A stretch of 64,000 nt of DNA, taken from assembly GCF_028532485.1 (NCBI RefSeq), contig NZ_CP116942.1:1054001-1118000 (forward strand), in the 5' to 3' direction. The notes under the pieces were generated by a model. It was not told where the DNA came from. It saw nothing but the letters and a program-made list of their open reading frames with translations, and ran no database searches. This DNA comes from Iamia majanohamensis. Lineage in GTDB: Bacteria; Actinomycetota; Acidimicrobiia; Acidimicrobiales; Iamiaceae. The translations under genes were made by a program, and so were the position numbers. Positions 1 to 8,099 of this stretch are shown here, piece after piece. The stretch's first letter is position 1; each line of letters begins with the position of its first letter.

Positions 1-231
1 AAGACCCACGAGTTCCTCGACGAGGTCGTCGTCGCCTTCGTGGTGGCCGCCCCCGACGCCCCCGACGAGGCCACGCTCGAGGCCCAGGTGATCGAGGCCT
101 GCAAGGGCCAGCTGGCCGACTTCAAGGTGCCCCGGGCCGTCTACGCGGTCGACGCCTTCCCCACCGGGACGCTCGACAAGATCCTGAAGAACGAGCTGCG
201 CGCCATGGCCGACGCCCGCCCCGAGGTCTGA
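1..231 (+). CDS. Adenylate-forming acyl-CoA ligase, C-terminal fragment
   Basis: Only the last 76 residues are inside the window; the start lies to the left. The fragment matches the C-terminal lid subdomain (AMP-binding_C) of acyl/aryl-CoA ligases: a beta strand (VVVAFVVAAP), a helix, then GQLADFKVPRAVYAVDAFP and TGTLDKILKNELRA. In this family the tail motif is usually (S/T)GKxLrreLr, and the lysine of LDKIL falls where the catalytic lysine for adenylation normally sits. Such enzymes activate a carboxylic acid as acyl-AMP and transfer it to CoA in the cytosol. The substrate cannot be read from the lid alone. No complete ligase can be judged here because the ATP-binding motifs are outside the window. 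Confidence 0.85.
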   Translation, partial: KTHEFLDEVVVAFVVAAPDAPDEATLEAQVIEACKGQLADFKVPRAVYAVDAFPTGTLDKILKNELRAMADARPEV

Positions 232-255
232 GGGCGGGCCCGTCGGCCCCTCGGG

Positions 256-273
256 TACGGTCGGACCGACCGT
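256..273 (+). promoter_or_regulatory. -10 box overlapped by 17-bp palindrome (candidate operator)
   Basis: ACGGTCGG-A-CCGACCGT (257-273) is a perfect inverted repeat with a 1-bp centre. It overlaps a TAnnnT -10 box (TACGGT, 256-261) 45 nt before the LAL regulator start. Palindromes of this length over a -10 are typical of TetR-type repressor sites; the binding protein is unknown. Confidence 0.5.
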
Positions 274-306
274 CCGGCGGCACGGGGAGCAGACGCGATC
301 GCCACG

Positions 307-3045
307 ATGCCGCTGCCGACCGACCGTCCCCCCGGCCGGGCCCGGCGACCGGGCCCGTTCGTCGGGCGGCGCGACGAGCTCTCCCGCCTCGGCGGGGTGC
401 TGGCCCGCGCCGAGGCGGCCGCGACCGTCGCCTGGGTCGAGGGGCCCTCCGGCATCGGCAAGACCGCGCTGGTGCGCCGGGCCCTCGACGAGGCCCCGAC
501 CCGTCTGCGGATCGCCGTCAGCGGGGCCGAGGACGAGGGCTCCCTGCGCTTCGGGGTCGTCGACCAGCTGTGGACGGCCCTCGAGGCGACGGCCGGGCCC
601 CGCCCCCCGGCCGGCCCCGACGCCGACCCCCTGGTCGTGGGGGCCGACCTGCTCGCCGTGCTCGGCTCCCTGGAGCGCCCCGCCGTCGTGGTCGTCGACG
701 ACCTGCAGTGGGTCGACGTCGAGTCGGCCCGCGCCCTGCTCTTCGCCCTGCGTCGGCTCCGCGACGAGCCCCTCGCGGTGGTCCTCGCCGGGCACCCCGA
801 CCCCGGCGTCCGCCTGGGGCCCGGGTGGGCGCACCACCTCGGCGACGAGGACGCGGTCGTCCGCATCGCCCTCGGCGGCGTGTCGGCCGAGGACCTGGTC
901 GCGCTGGCGGCGGGCCTGGGCGAGCCCGACCTCAGCCCGCGCCTGGCCCGGCGGCTGCGGGCCCACACCGACGGCCACCCCCTCCACGCCCGGGCCCTGC
1001 TCGAGGAGCACGGCGTCGCCGGCCTCCGCCGCGCCGGTCGCACCCTGCCCGCCCCGCGCTCGCTCGCCACGGTGGTGGCCGACCGGGTCGGGGGGCTGGC
1101 GGACGGGGCCCGGGGCCTCGTCCAGGCGGGCGCGGTGCTCGGTCGCACCTTCACCGTGGACGCGGCGGCCCGGGTCGCCGCCGTCGACGACCCGGTGGCG
1201 GCGCTCGACGCCGCCGTCGAGGCCGGGCTCCTCGAGGAGGTCGACGGGGTGGTGGCCTTCACCCACCCCCTCGTCCGGGCCGCGACCGCCCACGGCACCG
1301 GGCCCCTGCGGCGGCAGGTCCTGCACGAAGCGGCGGCGACTGTCACCTCGGGCACCGCCGCCCTGCTGCACCGTGCCGCGGCCGCGTCGGGGCCGGCCCC
1401 GGACGTCGTCGCCGCGCTGGAGGCGGAGGCCGCCGACCTGGCCGCGGCCGGCGACCACGCCCGGGCCGCCGACCTGCTCGAGGTCGCCGCCCCCCTGGCC
1501 TCCTCGCCCGCGGAGCGGGACCGCCTGGTCCTCGACGCCGCGGTGGGCGTCCACGCCGCCGGCGACTTCGTCCGCCTGGACGCCCTGCGCCCCCGGGTGG
1601 ACGCCTGCGCGCCGGGGCCCCGTCGCACCGTCGTTGAGGGCCTGGCCGCGTTCGCGGTGAACGACCCGGTGCGGGCCGAGGCCCTGCTCGGGCGGGCGGT
1701 GGGCCTCCGAGGCGACCCGGGTGGTGGGCCGTGGGCGTCGCGCGCCGCCGCCACCCTGGCCCTGGCACGGGTGCAGCTGACCGACTGGGAGGGGGCCTGC
1801 GACGCGGCCGAGGTGACCCTGGCCGGTGACTCGCCCTGGGACCGGTCGGTGGCCCGGTACGCACTGGCGCTGTCGTGCGCCCAGGTGGGCGACACCGACC
1901 GGGCCCGGAGGGCCGCCCCCGGCCCGGTGGGCGACGGGCGGGGCCCCGGTGCGCTCGACGACCTGGCGGCGGCGGGCGTGGCCGCGCTGTACGCCGGGGA
2001 CCTGGCCGCCGCCGAGGAGGCCCTCGGGGCCGTGGCCCGGCGGGCCCGGGCCGGCGAGCCCGTGCACCTCCACGAGGTCGCCCTGGCCAACCTGGCCCAC
2101 GCCCAGCACCGGCGGGGCCGCCTCGACGACGCCGCCTTCCACGCCGAGCTGGCCGTGGCCCTCGCCACCGACGCCGGCCGTCCCAGTGGCCGGGTCGCGG
2201 CGCACGGCGCGGCCGCCGCCATCGCCGCGGACCGCGGGCGCCTCGACGAGGCCGACGCCCACCTGGCCGAGGCGGCCGCCGTCCCGGGGCTCGACCGCTC
2301 CCGCCTGGGCCGCCTGCTGGTCGCCCTGGCCCGGGCCGCGGTGGCCGACGCCCGCGAGGACCCCGAGGCCGTGGTGGCCGCCCTCGGGGCCGAGCTCGAC
2401 GGTCGGGTCGAGCCCTGGATGGCCACGGTGGGCCCGCCCACCTGGCGGGCCCTGGTCGTGGGCGGCCTGGTCGGCACCGGGCGGGGCGCCGACGCCTGCG
2501 CGGCCCTCGCCCTCGTCCGCGCCGCGGACGTGGCGACCACCTGGCCGCTGCGGGCCGACCTGGCCCGGGCCGAGGGCCGGCTGGCCGCGTCCGAGGGACG
2601 GGTCGACGAGGCCGAGGCGGCCTACCGGTCGGGCCTGGTGGCCGACGCCGACGGCCCACCCGGCCCCGCCGGGGCCCGGCTGGAGGCCGACCTCGGACGC
2701 CTCTTGGTCGACCAGGGTCGGCGGCGCGACGCCGTGGAGCACCTGCGGTCCGCCCGGCAGGCCTTCGCCCGCAGCGGCGCCGCCGCCGGTGCGGCCCGCT
2801 GCGACGAGGACCTGGCCCGCTGCGGCCTCCCGGTCCGGGCCGGCGACGACGACCCCCTCCTGCTGACCGACGCCGAGCTCCGGGTGGCGCGGCTCGTGGC
2901 CGACGGGGCCACCAACCGCGCCGCCGCGGCCGAGCTCTTCGTGAGCCCCAAGACCGTCGAGTTCCACCTGGCGAACGTCTACGCCAAGCTCGGCATCTCC
3001 TCCCGGCGCGACCTGCCGACCGGGCTGGGCCGCCCCGACCGGTGA
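307..3045 (+). CDS. LAL-type LuxR-family transcriptional regulator with AAA/NACHT-like ATPase
   Basis: A 912-residue cytosolic regulator of the LAL (large ATP-binding LuxR) family. The N-terminal ATPase has Walker A GPSGIGKT (about 46-53) and Walker B AVVVVDDLQW (about 126-135). A long alanine-rich helical middle of TPR character (about 350-830) follows. The C-terminal LuxR HTH (about 848-905) carries LTDAELRVARLVADG and the recognition helix SPKTVEFHLANVYAKLG. The length is normal for the family (about 850-1000). LAL proteins activate target promoters in response to ligand and ATP binding. No neighbouring gene is co-transcribed, so the target is not evident. A palindrome overlaps its own -10 box, which suggests repression by another factor. 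The ATG was chosen because the ATPase begins about 20 residues later; a GGGGAG lies rather far upstream. Its 3' end shares a hairpin with the convergent propeller gene. Confidence 0.9.
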   Translation: MPLPTDRPPGRARRPGPFVGRRDELSRLGGVLARAEAAATVAWVEGPSGIGKTALVRRALDEAPTRLRIAVSGAEDEGSLRFGVVDQLWTALEATAGPRPPAGPDADPLVVGADLLAVLGSLERPAVVVVDDLQWVDVESARALLFALRRLRDEPLAVVLAGHPDPGVRLGPGWAHHLGDEDAVVRIALGGVSAEDLVALAAGLGEPDLSPRLARRLRAHTDGHPLHARALLEEHGVAGLRRAGRTLPAPRSLATVVADRVGGLADGARGLVQAGAVLGRTFTVDAAARVAAVDDPVAALDAAVEAGLLEEVDGVVAFTHPLVRAATAHGTGPLRRQVLHEAAATVTSGTAALLHRAAAASGPAPDVVAALEAEAADLAAAGDHARAADLLEVAAPLASSPAERDRLVLDAAVGVHAAGDFVRLDALRPRVDACAPGPRRTVVEGLAAFAVNDPVRAEALLGRAVGLRGDPGGGPWASRAAATLALARVQLTDWEGACDAAEVTLAGDSPWDRSVARYALALSCAQVGDTDRARRAAPGPVGDGRGPGALDDLAAAGVAALYAGDLAAAEEALGAVARRARAGEPVHLHEVALANLAHAQHRRGRLDDAAFHAELAVALATDAGRPSGRVAAHGAAAAIAADRGRLDEADAHLAEAAAVPGLDRSRLGRLLVALARAAVADAREDPEAVVAALGAELDGRVEPWMATVGPPTWRALVVGGLVGTGRGADACAALALVRAADVATTWPLRADLARAEGRLAASEGRVDEAEAAYRSGLVADADGPPGPAGARLEADLGRLLVDQGRRRDAVEHLRSARQAFARSGAAAGAARCDEDLARCGLPVRAGDDDPLLLTDAELRVARLVADGATNRAAAAELFVSPKTVEFHLANVYAKLGISSRRDLPTGLGRPDR

Positions 3046-3064
3046 CGCCCCACGGGGCGCGTCA
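3043..3064. terminator. Bidirectional hairpin between convergent genes
   Basis: TGACGCCCC (3043-3051) pairs with GGGGCG plus GTCA (3054-3064, one bulged C). Both convergent stop codons, TGA on the plus strand and TCA for the minus strand, lie inside the arms. No T-tract is present, as is usual in very GC-rich actinobacteria. Confidence 0.5.
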
Positions 3065-5128
3065 GCCGGTGAAGCGGGCCGCGGTGCGGATGGGCAGGGC
3101 CGGGACGGCGGGCCCGGGGGCCGGGGTGGGCCCGGGCTCCGGGGTGGGCTCGGGGTCCGGCCTGGGCTCGGGCTCGGGCCGGTCCACGGGGGCGGCCAGC
3201 CCGACGTAGGCGACGATCTCGTAGCCGCCGGGGTTGGTCTGGACGGGCACGTCCTTCCAGTTGTTGGTGAGCCACACGTTGCCCGACTGGTCGATGGCCA
3301 CCCCGGTGTTGCGCACGAGGCCGTCGAAGCCGTACCCGGTGCCGTCGGGCGAGATGCCCTCCCCGGTCGTCACCCCGGGCGGGCAGGTCTCGACCCGGCG
3401 GCCGCAGATGTGGGACAGGCGTCGCCGCGTGAAGTTGGCGTGCCAGACGTTGTCGTCGCCGTCCACCGCGATGCCCCACGGCACCGTCTGGCCCCCGGCC
3501 TCGGCCTCGGTCTGCAGCACGACCTCGCCGGTCGGGCTGAGCAGCGTGCTCGACCCGCCCCCGTCGCCGATCTGCTTGATGGCGGGGCAGGGCAGGTCGA
3601 CGCGGGCCGAGTTGGCGACCCACATGTAGCCGTCGGAGTCGGCGGCGATGCCCATCGGGTAGTCGAAGGCGCCCGGCGTCCCGTCCGGGTTCCCGATGGG
3701 GGAGTCGGGGTACGGGGTGCCGTCCAGGCGCAGGCGGGCCACGTTGTTGCTGAGGGTGCCGGTCACGAAGATGCTGTCGGCGGTGTGGGCCACGGCGAGG
3801 GGCTGCTCCACACCGATGTCGGTGATCTCCTCGGCCCGGTCGGGGTCGCCCTCGGGCAGGCGGGCCACGGAGTCGCCGTCGCAGTTCGCCACCCACAGGG
3901 TGCCGGCCTCGTCGAAGTCCATGCCCTGGGGCCAGTCGTAGGCGCCGGTGAACCCCTCCGCCGGCGACAGCGGGGTGCCGTCGGGGGTGAACTTGGAGAT
4001 GCTGTTGTGCGGGGGCTGGCGGTCGGCGGGGCAGCCGGGCTCGGGGGCGGCGAAGCCGAAGTTGGCCGCCCACACGTCGCCGTAGCGGTCGATCTCGACC
4101 CCGAACCCGGCGCCGCTCAGGCCGCCGCCCCGGAAGGGCGAGCCGGCCACGTACTGGCCGGTGGGGTCGAACTTCAGCAGCAGGTCGCTGCCGCACACGG
4201 GCACGCTGGCGGGGAAGCCGTACTCGTAGTTGTTGACCACGTAGAGGTTGCCCTCGTGGTCGATGGCGAAGTTGCCGGGCCCGTCCATGCTGGTGCCGTC
4301 GCCGTCGAAGCGCAGGGCGAGGGTCCAGGCGTCGGGGGGGAGGGTGCGGGCGGGCTGGTTGGGCGTCGCACCCAGCTGCGACACCGCGAACAGGGCGGCC
4401 ACGTTCGCCACCGAGCGGCCCGGGTTGGCCGCGATGTCGGCCATGGCCTGGAACGTGTCGCCCGGCGGGGCGCCGCCGGGCGGGGTGGCCGCGGCGAGCA
4501 GCGCGGTGCAGTCGGCCGGGCCCTCGACGCAGGCGGCCACCATGTTGGCGAGCGATCCGAAGGTGGCGAGTGCGCTCGTCTCCGAGCCGTTGGGGGCACT
4601 GCCCAGGATCGGGCTGACCCCGCCGCCCTGGGCGTCGGCCAGGTTGCCGACGAAGGCGGAGGCGTTCTGCAGGCCCGGCGCCCGGCCCCCGATGGTGCTG
4701 GCCTCGGTGAACTGGGCCATGGCGAAGCCGGCGGCCACCGTGGTGACCTCGGTGACGGTGGCCACCTCGACCACCGGGGACGTCCCGAGCACGCTGGCCA
4801 GGGTGATGGTGCCCGGCGCCGGCGGCCCCGACGGGTTGCGGGCGAGCAGGTAGAGCACCGAGGAGGGGTCCGACGGCGTGGGGTACTGGATGGAGAACCC
4901 GCCGGCCCCGCCGGTGGTGGCGGAGCCGAGCTGGCCCTGGCCCGAGGCGTGGAGGGTCACCTCGTAGCCGGGGAGGGCGGTGCCGCCGACGACCACCCGG
5001 CCCTCGACCGTCGCGTCCTGGGCCCCGGCCGGCGCGGCCGTGGCCGCAGGGACGAGGAGCACCGCGAGGAGGAGGGCGGCGGCCAGCCCCAGGGTGGCGC
5101 GGGGCCGGTGGCGGGGGGTCCGTGACAT
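3062..5128 (-). CDS. Secreted NHL/SMP-30-like beta-propeller protein
   Basis: A 688-residue exported protein. The start was placed at MSRTPRHRPRATLG because it gives a textbook Sec signal (basic RHRPR, then a hydrophobic LGLAAALLLAVLLVPAATA ending near APAGAQ) and has AGGAG 10 nt upstream. A carboxypeptidase-regulatory-like Ig fold follows (VEGRVVVGGTALPGYEVTLHASG, about 30-90), then a helical segment rich in Ala/Gly. From about residue 255 there are repeated GIAxDxxGNVWxxN blades typical of NHL/SMP-30 propellers (AIDHEGNLYVVNNYE, GVEIDRYGDVWAANF, GIAVDGDDNVWHANF, GVAIDQSGNVWLTNNW). The C-terminus is a Pro/Glu-rich linker (about 645-675) and a short tail, perhaps wall-spanning. Ligand or enzymatic activity is unknown. 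A minus-strand TACGTT -10 (5204-5209) lies about 75 nt upstream. Confidence 0.85.
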   Translation of the reverse strand: MSRTPRHRPRATLGLAAALLLAVLLVPAATAAPAGAQDATVEGRVVVGGTALPGYEVTLHASGQGQLGSATTGGAGGFSIQYPTPSDPSSVLYLLARNPSGPPAPGTITLASVLGTSPVVEVATVTEVTTVAAGFAMAQFTEASTIGGRAPGLQNASAFVGNLADAQGGGVSPILGSAPNGSETSALATFGSLANMVAACVEGPADCTALLAAATPPGGAPPGDTFQAMADIAANPGRSVANVAALFAVSQLGATPNQPARTLPPDAWTLALRFDGDGTSMDGPGNFAIDHEGNLYVVNNYEYGFPASVPVCGSDLLLKFDPTGQYVAGSPFRGGGLSGAGFGVEIDRYGDVWAANFGFAAPEPGCPADRQPPHNSISKFTPDGTPLSPAEGFTGAYDWPQGMDFDEAGTLWVANCDGDSVARLPEGDPDRAEEITDIGVEQPLAVAHTADSIFVTGTLSNNVARLRLDGTPYPDSPIGNPDGTPGAFDYPMGIAADSDGYMWVANSARVDLPCPAIKQIGDGGGSSTLLSPTGEVVLQTEAEAGGQTVPWGIAVDGDDNVWHANFTRRRLSHICGRRVETCPPGVTTGEGISPDGTGYGFDGLVRNTGVAIDQSGNVWLTNNWKDVPVQTNPGGYEIVAYVGLAAPVDRPEPEPRPDPEPTPEPGPTPAPGPAVPALPIRTAARFTG

Positions 5129-5505
5129 GGCGACGGTGCTCCTGGTCGGCGGGGACGACGGGCGACGCCGCGGAGCTCCGGAGGCCCCCCACGGCGCGGG
5201 GCGAACGTAGGCCAGGGTCGGCCGGGCGGGAGCCGATCCTGAGCGTCGCGACCCACAACTGGGGTCGCGACCAGGGTGGCCCGGGGCCCGGCAGGGGTCC
5301 CCGGGGCCCGGGTACCGTCGATGCCGCCGCACCGAGGAGGCACAGCGGCACGCGTCGACCGGGCGTCGGCAGGGGGCCTGATCGCCGACGGAGGCGCGAC
5401 CGGGGCCGGGGCGGGAACAGGTCCCGGGCCGCAGTGGTTGCCTGAAGGTACGGACATTCGGACCACCGAGAGGAGATCGGGACGGGCTCTGCCCCTCCGA
5501 CCGCC
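5129..5505. promoter_or_regulatory. 377-bp divergent intergenic region
   Basis: This region separates the divergent propeller and MBL-rhodanese genes. It holds a minus-strand TACGTT -10 (5204-5209), a 27-nt inverted repeat (5245-5271), and a GGGCCC-rich stretch with repeated cccggggcccgg (about 5279-5312) leading into TACCGT. The stretch nearest the MBL gene contains a GAGGAGAT some 30 nt before the start. No convincing gene was found in it. Confidence 0.4.
5245..5271. repeat. 10-bp perfect inverted repeat (candidate operator)
   Basis: GTCGCGACCC and GGGTCGCGAC flank a 7-nt spacer. It sits about 36 nt upstream of the minus-strand -10 box, a position that suits an activator site, or an operator shared by the two divergent genes. 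A simple hairpin is the alternative. Confidence 0.45.
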
Positions 5506-6852
5506 ATGGAGATCACCACCATCGAGACGCCGTCGCTCGGCGACCGCAGCTACATCGTCCACGACGGCACCGTCGCCCTCGTGGTCGACCCCCAGCGCGA
5601 CATCGACCGGGTGCAGGCCGCCGTCGACGCTGCGGGTGTCACCGTCACCCACGTGGCCGAGACCCACGTCCACAACGACTACGTCAGCGGGGGCCTGGTG
5701 CTCGCCCGCCAGGCCGGGGCGACGTACGTCCACGCCGGGGCCGAGCCGCTGCGGTTCGACCACCACCCCGTGGGCGACGGCGACCGCTTCACGGTGGGGG
5801 AGATCGAGGTCGAGGTGGTCCACACGCCGGGCCACACGCCCCACCACCTCACCTTCGTGGCCCGTCACGGCGACGAGCCCCCGGCCGCCTTCACCGGCGG
5901 GTCGCTGCTGTACGGGACGGTGGGCCGCACCGACCTCATCTCCGCAGAGGCCACCGACGGCCTCACCCGCGCCCAGCACCGCTCAGCCCGGCACCTGGCC
6001 GAGGTCCTCCCCGACGCCACCCGGGTGTACCCGACCCACGGCTTCGGCAGCTTCTGCGCCTCGGCCCCGGCGGAGGGCGAGTCCGACGGCACCCTCGCCA
6101 CCGAGCGCCGGATCAACCTGGCCCTCACCACCGACGACGAGGAGGCCTTCGTCGAGCGCCTCGTCTCCGGGCTGACCGCCCACCCGCGCTACTACGCTCG
6201 GATGGGGCCGCTGAACCTGGCGGGCGGAGGCCCGGTCGACCTCTCGCCCCCCGCCCCGGTCGACCCCGTCGAGCTGGCCCGGCGCATCCACCGGGGCGAG
6301 TGGGTGGTCGACCTGCGCCAGCGGAGGGCCTTCGCCGCCGACCACCTGGCCGGCACCGTGGGGATCGAGCTGGCCGACCCGTTCTCCACCTACCTCGGCT
6401 GGCTGCTGCCGTGGGGCATGCCGATCACGCTCCTCGGCGACGACCCCGAGCAGGTCGCCGAGGCCCAGCGCCAGCTCGTCCGCATCGGCATCGACCGGCC
6501 CTCCGGCGCCGCCACCGGGCCCGGTCCCGAGGCCTGGGCCCCCGACCACGATCGCCGGGCCTACCGGGTCGCCGACTTCGGCGAGGCCGCGGGGCGCGCC
6601 GGCGGCGTCGTGCTCGACGTCCGCCGTCCCGACGAGCGCGAGGCCTCCCACGTGGAGGGGTCGGTCCACGTCCCCCTGGAGGAGCTCCTCGACCGGCTCG
6701 ACGAGCTGCCCGACGACGAGCTGTGGGTCCACTGCGCCAGCGGCTTCCGCGCCAGCATCGGGGCCGCCCTGCTCGACCGGGCCGGCCGGAGGGTCGTCCT
6801 CGTCGACGACGCCTTCGACCACGCCGCCGACGCCGGGCTGACCGTGGTCTGA
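5506..6852 (+). CDS. MBL-fold metallohydrolase fused to rhodanese domains
   Basis: A 448-residue cytosolic enzyme of the persulfide dioxygenase/hydroxyacylglutathione hydrolase-like type. The metallo-beta-lactamase domain (about 1-235) has the metal motif ETHVHNDYVSGG (H54, H56, D58), HTPGHTPHH and YPTHGFG. Two rhodanese modules follow. The first (about 255-330, WVVDLRQRRAFAADHLAGTVG) lacks a recognisable active-site Cys, while the second (about 350-445) keeps it in HCASGFRA (about C410). Family knowledge suggests oxidation or transfer of sulfane sulfur, for example glutathione or other low-molecular-weight-thiol persulfide. The specific thiol cannot be deduced. A short GC hairpin follows the stop. 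Confidence 0.88.
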   Translation: MEITTIETPSLGDRSYIVHDGTVALVVDPQRDIDRVQAAVDAAGVTVTHVAETHVHNDYVSGGLVLARQAGATYVHAGAEPLRFDHHPVGDGDRFTVGEIEVEVVHTPGHTPHHLTFVARHGDEPPAAFTGGSLLYGTVGRTDLISAEATDGLTRAQHRSARHLAEVLPDATRVYPTHGFGSFCASAPAEGESDGTLATERRINLALTTDDEEAFVERLVSGLTAHPRYYARMGPLNLAGGGPVDLSPPAPVDPVELARRIHRGEWVVDLRQRRAFAADHLAGTVGIELADPFSTYLGWLLPWGMPITLLGDDPEQVAEAQRQLVRIGIDRPSGAATGPGPEAWAPDHDRRAYRVADFGEAAGRAGGVVLDVRRPDEREASHVEGSVHVPLEELLDRLDELPDDELWVHCASGFRASIGAALLDRAGRRVVLVDDAFDHAADAGLTVV

Positions 6853-6854
6853 CG

Positions 6855-6872
6855 CCGGCCCCGCCGGGCCGG
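6855..6872 (+). terminator. GC hairpin after MBL-rhodanese gene
   Basis: CCGGCCC and GGGCCGG with a 4-nt loop begin 2 nt after the stop codon. No U-tract. A -10-like TACCGT (6876-6881) follows directly and may serve the next gene. Confidence 0.45.
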
Positions 6873-6955
6873 GGGTACCGTGCGTCGATGCCGAGGGGAC
6901 CCGTCCGCCAGCCCGCCCGGGCCGCCACGGCTCGCCCCCGACCGGGGAGTGCCCC

Positions 6956-7966
6956 GTGCGGGTGATGGTCACCGGGGCCACGGGCTTCGTCGGCTCCCAC
7001 GCGGTGCGAACCCTCCAGGCCGCAGGCCACGAGGTGCGCCTGCTCGTCCGCGACGGGGTGAAGGTCGAGCGCGTGCTCGGGCCCGGCGTGGTCGACCCCG
7101 CGCACGTGGTGGTGGGCGACATGACCGAGCCCGAGGCCGTGGACCGGGCCCTGGAGGGCTGCGACGCCTGCATCCACGCCGCCGCGGTGGTGAGCGTCAG
7201 CACGACCGGTGGCGACCAGTCCAAGAACACCGACGGTGCCCGCACAGTGCTCGGCCGGGCCGTGGCCGCCGGCTGCGACCCGGTCGTCTACACCTCCACC
7301 GTCGGCATCTTCATCCCGCCCCACGCCCCGGTGATCACCCCCGACTCGCCGCTGGCCCAGCCCCGCTCCGGCTACGGGCGCTCCAAGGTGGGCGCCGAGC
7401 ACTACACGCGCGGCCTGGCCGACGCCGGGGCGCCGATCGTGGTCGTCTACCCGGGCGGGGTGACGGGACCGGACCAGCCGGTGCTCGACTCCAACATGGA
7501 GGGCCTGGCCGAGTCGCTGAAGGTGGGGCTGCCCGTGTGCCGCTCCGGCGGGCTCAGCGTCATCGACGTCCGGGACCTGGCCGACGTGCTGGTCGCGGTG
7601 CTGGAGCCGGGACGGGGCCCTCGGCGCTACATGGCCGGGGGCCGCTTCTTCGACTGGGACGCCTACGCCGCCCTGCTCGCCGACGTGTCGGGCCACACCC
7701 TGCGCCGCTTCCCCGTGTCGGGACGGGCCCTGCGGGGCATGGGCGCCGGGCTCGACCTGGTGCGGCGGCTGCGCCCGGTCGACTGGCCGGTCAACCGCGA
7801 CTCCACCGAGTTCATGACCACCATGGTCCCCACCGACGACTCCCTCCTGGCCGAGGACCTGGGCATCACCTACCGGCCCACCGAGGAGACCATCGCCGAC
7901 GCCCTGCGCTGGCTGGTCGCCGCCGGCCACCTCGACGCCGGACTGGTCCCCGCGCTCTCCCCCTAG
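6956..7966 (+). CDS. NAD-dependent epimerase/dehydratase (extended SDR)
   Basis: A 336-residue extended short-chain dehydrogenase. The Rossmann motif TGATGFVG is at residues 6-13. The catalytic Tyr/Lys pair is in SGYGRSKVG (Y140, K144), with the upstream serine in YTSTVG (about 112-116). The substrate-side domain (about 155-330) is of the type seen in hydroxysteroid dehydrogenase/dihydroflavonol reductase-like proteins. It probably reduces or epimerises a small carbonyl compound with NAD(P)H in the cytosol. The GTG start has GGGGAG at good distance and leaves only five residues before the nucleotide motif. TACCGT 75 nt upstream is a plausible -10. The family is broad, so the substrate is open. 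Confidence 0.85.
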   Translation: MRVMVTGATGFVGSHAVRTLQAAGHEVRLLVRDGVKVERVLGPGVVDPAHVVVGDMTEPEAVDRALEGCDACIHAAAVVSVSTTGGDQSKNTDGARTVLGRAVAAGCDPVVYTSTVGIFIPPHAPVITPDSPLAQPRSGYGRSKVGAEHYTRGLADAGAPIVVVYPGGVTGPDQPVLDSNMEGLAESLKVGLPVCRSGGLSVIDVRDLADVLVAVLEPGRGPRRYMAGGRFFDWDAYAALLADVSGHTLRRFPVSGRALRGMGAGLDLVRRLRPVDWPVNRDSTEFMTTMVPTDDSLLAEDLGITYRPTEETIADALRWLVAAGHLDAGLVPALSP

Positions 7967-7991
7967 GCGGAGGCACCGTCGCCGCGAGTGG

Positions 7992-8009
7992 CGTGGAGCG
8001 CGCTCCACG
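7992..8009. promoter_or_regulatory. 18-bp perfect palindrome (candidate operator)
   Basis: CGTGGAGCG and CGCTCCACG abut with no spacer, 90 bp before the lipoprotein start and 25 bp after the epimerase stop. A second, weaker inverted repeat (GCTGTG...CACAGC, 8045-8062) lies downstream. The form resembles a dimeric repressor site; the regulator is unknown. Confidence 0.5.
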
Positions 8010-8099
8010 TCGGGTCCAAGGGGCCTCCACGGGCCCGGGCGGACGCTGTGGCCACACACAGCGACGCCCTCCCCGAGGGCCTGACCCCGGAGAGACCCC

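Noticed and set aside
141-2540. Very long open frames on the strand opposite the LAL gene and throughout the window
   Set aside because: High GC removes stop codons from other frames. These translations are Arg/Pro/Ala-rich, lack recognisable motifs and shadow genes with clear domains.
5321-5505. Possible short gene starting ATG after TACCGT in the 5129-5505 gap
   Set aside because: The translated sequence is low-complexity and runs on into the MBL gene in another frame; no family pattern and no ribosome site.
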